From assembly GCF_000717715.1 (NCBI RefSeq), contig NZ_JOAI01000002.1, forward strand, positions 186,001 through 250,000: a stretch of DNA of 64,000 bases, in the 5' to 3' direction. This stretch comes from Streptomyces sp. NRRL B-24484. Its GTDB lineage: Bacteria > Actinomycetota > Actinomycetes > Streptomycetales > Streptomycetaceae. This document shows positions 57,791-64,000 of this stretch, in pieces. A model generated the notes under the pieces. The model was given only the letters and a program-made list of their open reading frames with translations. It was not told where the DNA came from and did not search any database. How positions within the stretch are numbered: position 1 is the stretch's first letter; every line of letters begins with the position of its first letter. The position numbers and the translations under genes were made by a program.

Positions 57791-58265
57791 GCCCTGATTC
57801 GGAGACCGAATCGGACGCTCCCTCCGGTCGCATCCCGTGCGCCTCCGGCCCCCGCCGGGGAGCCGTGCCGCAGGGGGTGCCCTGCCCTCGTACAACCGAC
57901 GGCCCGGGCACTCCCGGGCCACCGCACCTCTACCCGGAGTCACTTCCCGCTGGGGCCACCGAATATGCATCCGGAGCCGCTCCAACCGGGGCGGACGTGC
58001 CGAGCGCGGCGCGCGCCTTGAGAATCGCGCGCCCGCTGCCGTTCGTCAAGGCCCCCACCGGAGTGCGGACCTCGCCTGCCACATCGTCGGCGGCCCGGGG
58101 AGCGTTACAGATCCCGTGGTCGGAGCCGCCCGCGAGGACAGTGATCACCCTACCGGCCGCCACCGACAGTGGCCGAGCGCACAACGGGCGGGCCCTGTGC
58201 AGGTGTCCGGAAGGAGCGGGCGCTCACGGCCGGCCCGGACGCACCGGGCCCCGGAGACGCGAAGA

Positions 58266-58303
58266 GGCCGGGCCCGCCATCCTTGCGGATGGCCGGCCCG
58301 GCC
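58266..58303 (-). terminator. rplL terminator (outer hairpin)
   Basis: Arms of 17 bp with one mismatch (58266-58282 and 58287-58303) and a TTGC loop, 64 bases after the rplL stop. A smaller hairpin (8 bp arms, 58343-58361) sits just after the stop. Together they would separate rplJL from rpoBC. Confidence 0.8.
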
Positions 58304-58367
58304 CGCGTTCCCTGCCCCCTCAGCGGGGGCGTGGAGGCACTTCCCGGCCCTCAGGGCCGGGGAGGGG

Positions 58368-58751
58368 TCACTTGACGGTGACCTTGGCGCCCGCGCCCTC
58401 GAGCTGCGCCTTGGCCTTCTCGGCGGCCTCCTTGTTGACCTTCTCGAGAACCTTGGCACCAGCGGTGTCGACGAGGTCCTTGGCCTCCTTCAGGCCGAGG
58501 GAGGTCAGGGCGCGCACCTCCTTGATGACCTGGATCTTCTTGTCACCGGCACCGTCGAGGATGACGTCGAACTCGTCCTGCTCCTCGACAGCGGCCTCGG
58601 TGGCGGCCGGGCCGGCGATGCCGGCAACGGCGACCGGGGCGGCAGCGGTGACGTCGAACTTGTCCTCGAAGGCCTTCACGAACTCGGAGAGCTCGATGAG
58701 GGTCATCTCCTCGAACTGCGCGAGCAGCTCGTCCTGGGTCAGCTTCGCCAT
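58368..58751 (-). CDS. rplL: 50S ribosomal protein L7/L12
   Basis: The stalk protein that recruits translation factors; several copies sit on L10. The 127-residue product has the N-terminal dimer region ([20 protein letters not shown]), an Ala-rich hinge (near residues 35-50) and the C-terminal [20 protein letters not shown] factor-binding face. It lies 87 bases after rplJ. Confidence 0.98.
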   Translation of the reverse strand: MAKLTQDELLAQFEEMTLIELSEFVKAFEDKFDVTAAAPVAVAGIAGPAATEAAVEEQDEFDVILDGAGDKKIQVIKEVRALTSLGLKEAKDLVDTAGAKVLEKVNKEAAEKAKAQLEGAGAKVTVK

Positions 58752-58838
58752 GATTGGCGTCCTTCCACTAAATCGGCAGGTGGTGCCGGATGTACGGATT
58801 GGCGGGCGTACTACGGGCCCGCTAGAGGGCGGGAGTGA

Positions 58839-59393
58839 TTACTCCGCGTCCTCGGCGGGAGCCGGCGTACCGGCACCGCCCTGCTCGACCTTGTCGCGCA
58901 GCGCGTCCACGGTGCGGACGAGCTTCGACGGCAGGGCCTGGAAGACCGCGGCAGCCTGGGAGGGCTTGGCCTTCAGGGCACCCGCCAGCTTGGCGAGCAG
59001 CACCTCGCGGGACTCGAGGTCCGCGAGCTTCTTGATCTCATCGGCGGACAGCGCCTTACCGTCAAGGACACCGCCCTTGATGATGAGAGCGGGGTTGTCC
59101 TTGGCGAAGTCACGCAGAGCCTTCGCCGACTCCACCGGGTCACCGGTGACGAAGGCGACTGCCGTCGGGCCGGCGAACAGGTCGTCCAGCTCGGAGATCC
59201 CGGCCTCATTGGCCGCGATCTTGGTCAGCGTGTTCTTCACCACGGCGTACTCGGCGTTCTCACCCAGCGAGCGACGCAGGGTCTTGACCTGCTTCACCGT
59301 GAGACCGCGGTACTCGGTCAGCAGCGCCGCGGAGGAGCCACGGAACTTGTCCGTGATCTCGGCGACGGCAGCAGCCTTGTCGGGCCTTGCCAT
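58839..59393 (-). CDS. rplJ: 50S ribosomal protein L10
   Basis: The base of the L7/L12 stalk. I start at ATG 59393 ([20 protein letters not shown], 184 residues) with GGAGG upstream; the frame continues upstream through the leader but is not coding there. The C-terminus has an Ala/Pro/Glu tail after the L12-binding helix. In bacteria the L10-L12 complex represses its own message through the leader, and a matching hairpin is present upstream. Confidence 0.97.
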   Translation of the reverse strand: MARPDKAAAVAEITDKFRGSSAALLTEYRGLTVKQVKTLRRSLGENAEYAVVKNTLTKIAANEAGISELDDLFAGPTAVAFVTGDPVESAKALRDFAKDNPALIIKGGVLDGKALSADEIKKLADLESREVLLAKLAGALKAKPSQAAAVFQALPSKLVRTVDALRDKVEQGGAGTPAPAEDAE

Positions 59394-59499
59394 AGGCTTA
59401 CGCCTCCTTCCGTGATGTCGAAGTCGGGCCGACCTTGGAGCAGTCGACCATTCAACGCCTCGACACGCCGGTTCGAAGGAAGCCTCAGCAGAAACGATG

Positions 59500-59530
59500 A
59501 GAGCCCCGGTGCGCAGGCGCACGGGGCTCT
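59500..59530 (-). promoter_or_regulatory. rplJL leader hairpin (candidate L10 autoregulation site)
   Basis: A stem of 8 + 5 bp with a single bulged base and a four-base loop, centred about 120 bases before rplJ. A bulged stem is the kind of structure L10 leaders use to bind the L10-L12 complex. That function is inferred from its position. Confidence 0.55.
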
Positions 59531-59684
59531 GAAAGACCTCGACGTCCGGCGCGACGAATCACGACGGGCGGAAGTCCAAGCTCCAAACACTCCTGCGCGG
59601 GCTGCCTGCGACGAGTCGCAGATCCTTCGGTCGCCCCGCCCCCGAAAGGAAGCGGACGACAACCAGCGGTCTTCGGCAGGCACC

Positions 59685-59714
59685 ACCGTACTGGACTCCA
59701 GGCGCATCGACCAA
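59685..59714 (-). promoter_or_regulatory. rplJL promoter
   Basis: On the minus strand TTGGTC (59709-59714) and TACGGT (59685-59690) are 18 bases apart. Transcription should start near 59678. Confidence 0.78.
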
Positions 59715-59726
59715 ATCGGGCGATCG

Positions 59727-60554
59727 CTACAGCGGAGGCAGGCTCCGGTCCCCCGCGTCGGCGGTGTCGGACTCCGCCGGCGCCTGCACCGAGAGCGGGC
59801 CGCCGAACTCGTCGAAGCGCAGCGTGTCGGAGACCCGCTCGGCCGCGCCGGAGCCGGTGCGCTGCAGCTGGACGGGCTGGTCGCGGTCGTTCAGCCACAC
59901 GTCGAGGGTGATCACCCCGCCGTCCCCGAGCGCGGTACGCAGGGCGGCCCGCCGGGCGGTCGGCAACTGGGTCTGCGCCTCGGCGTAGTCGGCGACCGTG
60001 GTGGCGACCCGGTAGTGCACGACCGCGGTGCCGTCGATCTCCTCCTCGCCGATCCGCCCGGGCGCCGGGGCGGCCACCGCCGCGGTCAGCGCCACCACCG
60101 GGTTGAGCCGGTCGACGGTGCCGGCGTACGGGACGGCGCGCTGGCCGTCGGCGCCGGGCACGCCGGTGAACTTCTCCCAGTGCCGCCCGCCGAGCCGGCC
60201 CGCGGTGGCGGCGTCCCCGCCGCGGTAGGCGGTGGTGTCCAGCACCACGACCTCCTCGGTGGTGCCGGGGCGCTTGAGCTGCAGCACCGTCTTGGGCGCC
60301 CAGAAGAGCAGGCCCGCGACCGTGTCCGAGCCGAGGTTGCCGCTGAAGCGGGCCCGCCGGGCACCGTGCACGGCCAGCTGGGCGGAGAGCAGCACGCCGT
60401 GCGGCGACCGGTCGGTCGGGGTGGCCAGCACGGTCGGGTCGGCGGAGGCGCTCGGCGAGGCCGCGGGGGCGCCGCCGGAGCCGCTGCCGCAGGCGGTCAG
60501 CAGCGCGGCCAGTGCCGCGGCCACCGCCGCCCGGCGCACCGCCCGTCCCGCCAT
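59727..60554 (-). CDS. Putative LppX/LolA-like lipoprotein
   Basis: A 275-residue secreted lipoprotein starting MAGRAVRRAAVAAALAALLT with lipobox LTAC at residue 21 and GAGGAGG upstream. The mature part is a beta-rich single domain (FSGNLGSDTVAGLLFWAPKT, ITLDVWLNDRDQPVQLQRTG) reminiscent of LppX/LprG/LolA carriers of lipids, but the match is by fold style only. An unrelated-looking lipoprotein gene at this place between rplJ and rplA is usual in streptomycetes. Confidence 0.75.
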   Translation of the reverse strand: MAGRAVRRAAVAAALAALLTACGSGSGGAPAASPSASADPTVLATPTDRSPHGVLLSAQLAVHGARRARFSGNLGSDTVAGLLFWAPKTVLQLKRPGTTEEVVVLDTTAYRGGDAATAGRLGGRHWEKFTGVPGADGQRAVPYAGTVDRLNPVVALTAAVAAPAPGRIGEEEIDGTAVVHYRVATTVADYAEAQTQLPTARRAALRTALGDGGVITLDVWLNDRDQPVQLQRTGSGAAERVSDTLRFDEFGGPLSVQAPAESDTADAGDRSLPPL

Positions 60555-60640
60555 CCCCGCCTCCTCGCCCGTCCGTGCCCTCGTCCGCTGCCCTTCACCC
60601 TGCCATGCCCGCCGCCGCGGCGTCCGGCCGCCCCTGACCC

Positions 60641-60680
60641 CGGCCTTGGTGCGCGCCGGCGCCGGCGCGCACCAAGGCCG
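60641..60680. repeat. Perfect 40 bp palindrome
   Basis: Two 20-base arms with no spacer (CGGCCTTGGTGCGCGCCGGC and its exact complement). It lies between the rplA terminator hairpin, which it overlaps by three bases, and the lipoprotein gene. Confidence 0.95.
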
Positions 60681-60719
60681 ACGGGCCCGCACCCCCGGTG
60701 GGGGGTGCGGGCCCGTCGG
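60678..60719 (-). terminator. rplA (rplKA operon) terminator
   Basis: Perfect 19 bp arms (60678-60696 and 60701-60719) around a four-base loop, 52 bases after the rplA stop. The adjoining 40 bp palindrome makes a tandem-hairpin block. Confidence 0.85.
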
Positions 60720-60770
60720 TGCGGACTGCGCGGTGCGCCCAGGACGCGGCTACTGCCGGAGCACGGTGGC

Positions 60771-61493
60771 TCAGACGGCGGCCGGGTCCTCCTCGACGAG
60801 GAGGTTGCGGGTGCGGTTCGGGTCCACCTGGACGCCCGGGCCCATGGTGGTCGAGAACGCGATCTTCTTGATGTAGCGGCCCTTGGCGGCGGCCGGCTTG
60901 GCCCGGAGGACCTCCTCGAGCGCGGCGCCGTAGTTCTCGACCAGCTGCTCGTCGGTGAAGGAGGCCTTACCGATGATCAGGTGCAGGTTCGAGTGCTTGT
61001 CGACGCGGAACTCGATCTTGCCGCCCTTGATGTCGTTGACGGCCTTGGCGACGTCCGGGGTGACGGTGCCGGTCTTCGGGTTCGGCATCAGGCCACGGGG
61101 ACCGAGCACGCGGCCGAGGCGGCCGACCTTGCCCATGAGGTCCGGGGTGGCGACGACGGCGTCGAAGTCCAGGCGACCCTTGGCAACCTCGTCGATCAGC
61201 TCGTCGGAGCCGACGATGTCGGCGCCGGCAGCACGCGCGGCCTCGGCACGGTCACCGGTCGCGAAGACCAGGACCCGAGCGGTCTTACCCGTGCCGTGCG
61301 GGAGGATGACGGTGCTGCGGACCATCTGGTCGGCCTTGCGCGGGTCGACACCCAGGCGCATGGCGACCTCGACGGTCGAGTCGAACTTGGTGGTCGAGGT
61401 CTCCCGGGCGAGGCGGACGGCCTCGAGCGGGGCGTAGATGCGGCTGCGGTCGACCTTGGCGTCCGCGGCCTTGAGGGCCTTGCTGCGCTTCAC
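60771..61493 (-). CDS. rplA: 50S ribosomal protein L1
   Basis: L1 forms the mobile stalk at the E site and, in many bacteria, represses its own operon. The 240-residue product starts at GTG ([20 protein letters not shown]) and has the [20 protein letters not shown] signature. It follows rplK after 76 bases. Confidence 0.98.
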   Translation of the reverse strand: MKRSKALKAADAKVDRSRIYAPLEAVRLARETSTTKFDSTVEVAMRLGVDPRKADQMVRSTVILPHGTGKTARVLVFATGDRAEAARAAGADIVGSDELIDEVAKGRLDFDAVVATPDLMGKVGRLGRVLGPRGLMPNPKTGTVTPDVAKAVNDIKGGKIEFRVDKHSNLHLIIGKASFTDEQLVENYGAALEEVLRAKPAAAKGRYIKKIAFSTTMGPGVQVDPNRTRNLLVEEDPAAV

Positions 61494-61569
61494 TGCTGCT
61501 CCTGAAGGTGATGGAGTTCGTGGTGGGAACGGGCCGCGCTGGGCCCTACCACGGGGACGACTGGGCTGA

Positions 61570-62004
61570 TCAGCCCTCGACGGTGATGCCCATCGACCGG
61601 GCGGTGCCGGCGATGATCTTCGACGCGGCGTCCAGGTCGTTGGCGTTCAGGTCGGGGAGCTTCACCGTGGCGATCTCGCGGACCTGGGCAGCCGTGAGCT
61701 TGGCGACCTTGGTCTTGTGCGGCTCGCTGGAGCCCTTGTCGATGCCGGCGGCCTTCAGGATGAGGCGCGCGGCCGGCGGCGTCTTCGTGATGAAGGTGAA
61801 GGTGCGGTCCTCGTAGACCGTGATCTCCACCGGCACGATCATGCCGCGCTGCGACTCGGTCGCGGCGTTGTAGGCCTTGCAGAACTCCATGATGTTGACG
61901 CCGTGCTGACCCAGCGCGGGGCCGACCGGCGGGGCCGGGTTCGCCGCACCGGCGTTGATCTGGAGCTTGATAAGCCCCGTGACCTTCTTCTTCTTGGGAG
62001 GCAT
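61570..62004 (-). CDS. rplK: 50S ribosomal protein L11
   Basis: L11 binds the GTPase-associated centre of 23S rRNA, where thiostrepton acts, and is needed for RelA activation. I start at ATG 62004 ([20 protein letters not shown], 144 residues); the frame is open 25 codons further but has no family similarity there. The Pro-rich [20 protein letters not shown] hinge is intact. It begins the rplKA operon, with its own promoter. Confidence 0.98.
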
Positions 62005-62087
62005 GTCTCTCCGGGTCCTTCCGAGAGGTGATTTCGGTGTGGGCATCGGCCGGGGCGACACCCGGCCGCCAGCACACACATCGGACC

Positions 62088-62117
62088 AGGCTAACCGCTG
62101 ATGCGGTCCTGGACCAA
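62088..62117 (-). promoter_or_regulatory. rplKA promoter
   Basis: On the minus strand TTGGTC (62112-62117) and TAGCCT (62088-62093) are 18 bases apart, placed immediately after the nusG terminator. Transcription should start near 62081, a leader of about 75 nt. Confidence 0.78.
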
Positions 62118-62120
62118 AAC

Positions 62121-62156
62121 GGATTCGGGGCGGGGCCTGCGCCCCGCCCCGAATCC
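62121..62156 (-). terminator. nusG terminator
   Basis: Perfect 16 bp arms (62121-62136 and 62141-62156) with a four-base loop, 11 bases after the nusG stop, followed on the minus strand by GTTTTGG. The T run overlaps the -35 box of the rplK promoter. Confidence 0.88.
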
Positions 62157-62167
62157 GAAGATCTGCG

Positions 62168-63025
62168 TCAGTTCTTCTGGATCTGGTCGAACGACAGCTC
62201 GACCGGGGTCTCGCGGCCGAAGATCTCGACCAGGCCCTTGACCTTCTTCGAGTCGGGGTTGATCTCGTTGATGGTCGCCTGCAGGGTCGCGAACGGACCG
62301 TCGGTGACGGTGACCGAGTCGCCGACCTCGAAGTCGAGCACCTGGACCTCGACCGGGCGGACCGGGGACGCCTTGCCGGCCTCCTTGGCCGCGGCGCGCT
62401 CGACGTCCGGGGCGAGCATCTTGACGACCTCGTCCAGCGTCAGCGGGTACGGGTCGTAGGCGTTTCCGACGAAGCCGGTGACGCCCGGGGTGTTGCGGAC
62501 GACGCCCCAGGACTCGGCGTCCAGCTCCATGCGGACCAGGACGTAGCCGGGGAGCTTGTTCTGACGGATGGTCTTGCGGTCGCCGTTCTTGATCTGGACG
62601 ACCTCTTCCTGCGGCACGGCCGACTCGAAGATGCGGTCCTCGACGTTCAGCGAGACGGAGCGCTGCTCCAGGTTCTGCTTCACGCGGTTCTCGTACCCGG
62701 CGTAGGTGTGGATGACGTACCACTCGCCCGGCGCGAGGCGGAGCTTCTCGCGGAACTCGGCGACCGGGTCGCTCTCCTCCGCCTCCGCCTCCTCGGCCTC
62801 GGCGGTGAACGCCTCCTCGGCGGCGGCCTCGGTCTCGGCGACCTCGTGCAGCGCGGCGGCCTCGGCCGGCTCGCCCGCCTCCGCCTCGTCCGCAGCCTCG
62901 ACCTCGTCCTCGTCGGCGTCGGCGGCGTCGAGGATCTGCTCCGCAGCCTCGGCGTCGGCGGCCTCGGCCGCGACGTCCGCGTCGCGGACGGTCTCGTCGG
63001 CGTCGTACAGGGGGGACTCAGACAC
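62168..63025 (-). CDS. nusG: Transcription factor NusG with an acidic N-terminal extension
   Basis: NusG binds RNA polymerase and couples it to S10 on the ribosome or to Rho. The 285-residue product has about 100 N-terminal residues that are almost all Ala, Glu and Asp, then the NGN domain ([20 protein letters not shown]) and the C-terminal KOW domain ([31 protein letters not shown]). Enterobacterial NusG lacks the acidic part, but long acidic extensions are known in streptomycetes. It lies 231 bases after secE. Confidence 0.97.
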   Translation of the reverse strand: MSESPLYDADETVRDADVAAEAADAEAAEQILDAADADEDEVEAADEAEAGEPAEAAALHEVAETEAAAEEAFTAEAEEAEAEESDPVAEFREKLRLAPGEWYVIHTYAGYENRVKQNLEQRSVSLNVEDRIFESAVPQEEVVQIKNGDRKTIRQNKLPGYVLVRMELDAESWGVVRNTPGVTGFVGNAYDPYPLTLDEVVKMLAPDVERAAAKEAGKASPVRPVEVQVLDFEVGDSVTVTDGPFATLQATINEINPDSKKVKGLVEIFGRETPVELSFDQIQKN

Positions 63026-63256
63026 GGGCGCTGCTTCTTTCCTGGGATGTGTAACGGATACCTCAACAGTACCGAGTCAACGGTAGCTGGCCCGCCCGCT
63101 CGGCGCCGAAAGCCCGAACCGGTCTCCCGTCCCAGGGGGGCGGGGCACCGGCGTCAGGTGCGCGGGACGGGTCGGGCGGGTGTCCGGACGTCGCTCACCG
63201 GCCGGTCGGGCCGGAGGCGTCCGCGGAGGAAAGTCGCGCCGGGTCGGGCGCGGGGG

Positions 63257-63607
63257 TCAGCCGAAGACCAGCAGGCTGAGCTTGGCGAAGGCGGTGTCGA
63301 GGCCGTAGACCACGAGCATGATCGTGACGACGAAGACGACGACGACGGTGGTGTACTGGAGCAGCTCGCCGCGGCTCGGCCAGACGACCTTGCGGAGCTC
63401 GGCGATGATCTGGCGGTAGAAGACCGCCATGCGGGCGAAGAGGCCCTTCTTGCCGCGCTTGCCCGACTTGCGGTCGCCGCCCTGTGCCTTGCGGGCCCGC
63501 TTGCGGTCGCGGCGGGAGAGCGCCTCGTCAGGCGTGGCGGCAGCGCCGTCGGCACCCTCGGGGTTGCCGCTCTCAGGCGTTGCGGTGGAGCCCGTGGTCT
63601 CCGTCAC
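63257..63607 (-). CDS. secE: Preprotein translocase subunit SecE
   Basis: The small essential subunit of SecYEG. The 116-residue product has a polar N-terminus of about 55 residues (basic from residue 31), the amphipathic segment FYRQIIAELRKVVWPSRGEL and a single membrane helix (TTVVVVFVVTIMLVVYGLDT). It has the single-helix form usual outside enterobacteria. tRNA-Trp lies upstream on the same strand, the standard streptomycete order. Confidence 0.96.
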   Translation of the reverse strand: MTETTGSTATPESGNPEGADGAAATPDEALSRRDRKRARKAQGGDRKSGKRGKKGLFARMAVFYRQIIAELRKVVWPSRGELLQYTTVVVVFVVTIMLVVYGLDTAFAKLSLLVFG

Positions 63608-63704
63608 TCGTCCTCACCTGAATCCGGGTCCTGCCGAGAAGCGTGCCCGGGTGGGCGCGCCGGTCCGGCGAAGTGCATTGCTTGACGGGGCCCTCTCCGC
63701 ATCA

Positions 63705-63734
63705 AGCCCGCTCGCTCTGTGGAGCGAACGGGCT
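63705..63734 (-). terminator. Hairpin between tRNA-Trp and secE
   Basis: Arms of 13 bp with one mismatch (63705-63717 and 63722-63734). On the minus strand a run of six T lies between the tRNA 3' end and the hairpin, so this could be a terminator or an RNA-processing signal separating the tRNA from secE. Confidence 0.5.
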
Positions 63735-63751
63735 CGGTACGAAAAAAGCAG

Positions 63752-63824
63752 CAGGGCACGAGGGACTCGAACCCCCAACCGCCGGTTTTGGAGACCGGTG
63801 CTCTACCAATTGAGCTAGTGCCCT
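63752..63824 (-). tRNA. tRNA-Trp (anticodon CCA)
   Basis: A 73-base cloverleaf on the minus strand. The acceptor stem is AGGGCAC with GTGCCCT, the D-arm and T-arm (GGTTCGAGTC) are intact, and the anticodon CCA (63789-63791) sits in a normal loop (TCTCCAAAA). The 3' CCA is not encoded. It precedes secE, as in other streptomycetes. Confidence 0.97.
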
Positions 63825-63925
63825 ACGGTGCCTCGCGGCCCCGGAGTCGACCCCAACCTACCGCATCCGGACCGGTGCGTGGTGTACGCATCGGCGCTGC
63901 GGTCCGTGGGGGCCATCGGTCGTCG

Positions 63926-63955
63926 AGCATACGGGTTCCGAGGCGTTTGGTCGAA
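63926..63955 (-). promoter_or_regulatory. tRNA-Trp promoter (possibly also secE-nusG)
   Basis: On the minus strand TTCGAC (63950-63955) and TATGCT (63926-63931) are 18 bases apart. The start would be about 95 bases before the tRNA 5' end. The stretch between promoter and tRNA holds nothing else that I can identify. Confidence 0.72.
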
Positions 63956-64000
63956 CCTCATTTCCCGACGGCCCCGTCGCGGTCCCCGCCGCCGGGCCTG

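Larger units (their letters stand above)
57554..58367 (-). other. rplL-rpoB spacer: rplL terminators, rpoB promoter and leader
   Basis: 814 bases without a supported gene. Near the rplL end are two hairpins (58266-58303 and 58343-58361). The rpoB promoter is at 57762-57790. About 200 nt of leader precede the rpoB start. The remaining stretch, roughly 57800-58260, shows nothing I can name. Confidence 0.7.
59394..59726 (-). other. rplJL leader
   Basis: 333 bases between the lipoprotein gene stop and rplJ. It contains the promoter (59685-59714) and a leader of about 285 nt with a prominent hairpin (59500-59530). No gene is seen. Confidence 0.7.

Noticed and set aside
63608..63704. A separate secE promoter (TTGATG with AGCAAT, 17 bases apart)
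   Set aside because: The -10 element is poor and the pair overlaps the hairpin after the tRNA, so I did not list it. secE may be read from the tRNA-Trp promoter.

Overview
The window is high-GC actinobacterial DNA, almost certainly Streptomycetaceae (Streptomyces or Kitasatospora). The signs are GC-rich third codon positions throughout, frequent GTG starts, TTG starts on rpoB and the helicase gene, the S10-spc, str, rpoBC, rplKA and secE-nusG gene order, and ribosomal and RNA polymerase proteins of the usual streptomycete length. All the information-processing genes lie on the minus strand.

Layout from left to right: (1) 1-7313, the S10-spc operon read right to left from rpsJ to a truncated rpsH. 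(2) 7314-20327, a surface-glycan cassette: glycosyltransferases, a DUF2304 membrane partner, two acyltransferase-3 proteins, a flippase, the dTDP-deoxyhexose genes rfbB/rfbA/rfbC with an SDR reductase, and a large polytopic membrane protein. (3) 20617-25023, the str operon (rpsL-rpsG-fusA-tuf) with a clear promoter upstream of rpsL. (4) 25434-33839, an accessory segment: DUF1707 protein, DUF2786 protein, two ADP-ribosylglycohydrolases around a TerF-type vWA protein, a P450, a lipoprotein and a sirtuin. (5) 33916-47220, the most interesting part: a protein kinase, PP2C phosphatase and vWA protein (TerY-P-like triad), a MotB-like and a MotA/ZorA-like membrane protein, a 1702-residue helicase-nuclease with a GreA/GreB-like C-terminus, and a divergent MoxR ATPase plus metallopeptidase-vWA pair. 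(6) 47234-49859, a two-component system with a DUF4097 lipoprotein. (7) 50066-63824, rpoC, rpoB, rplL, rplJ, a lipoprotein, rplA, rplK, nusG, secE and tRNA-Trp.

The housekeeping blocks have readable control signals: promoters with 17-18 bp spacers before rpsL, rpoB, rplJ, rplK and tRNA-Trp, and strong hairpins after tuf, rpoC, rplL, rplA and nusG. Two accessory islands interrupt them, one between rpsJ and tuf and one between rpsL and rpoC. The first probably builds, decorates and exports a surface glycan that uses a dTDP-deoxysugar.

My reading of the second island is a phosphorylation-controlled conflict or stress system. The triad would gate a stator-like membrane complex and a nucleic-acid-processing helicase-nuclease, with a MoxR-vWA chaperone module and NAD/ADP-ribose enzymes nearby. 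That reading comes from domain content and gene order only. No complete system described in the literature (for example Zorya or a tellurite operon) is fully present.
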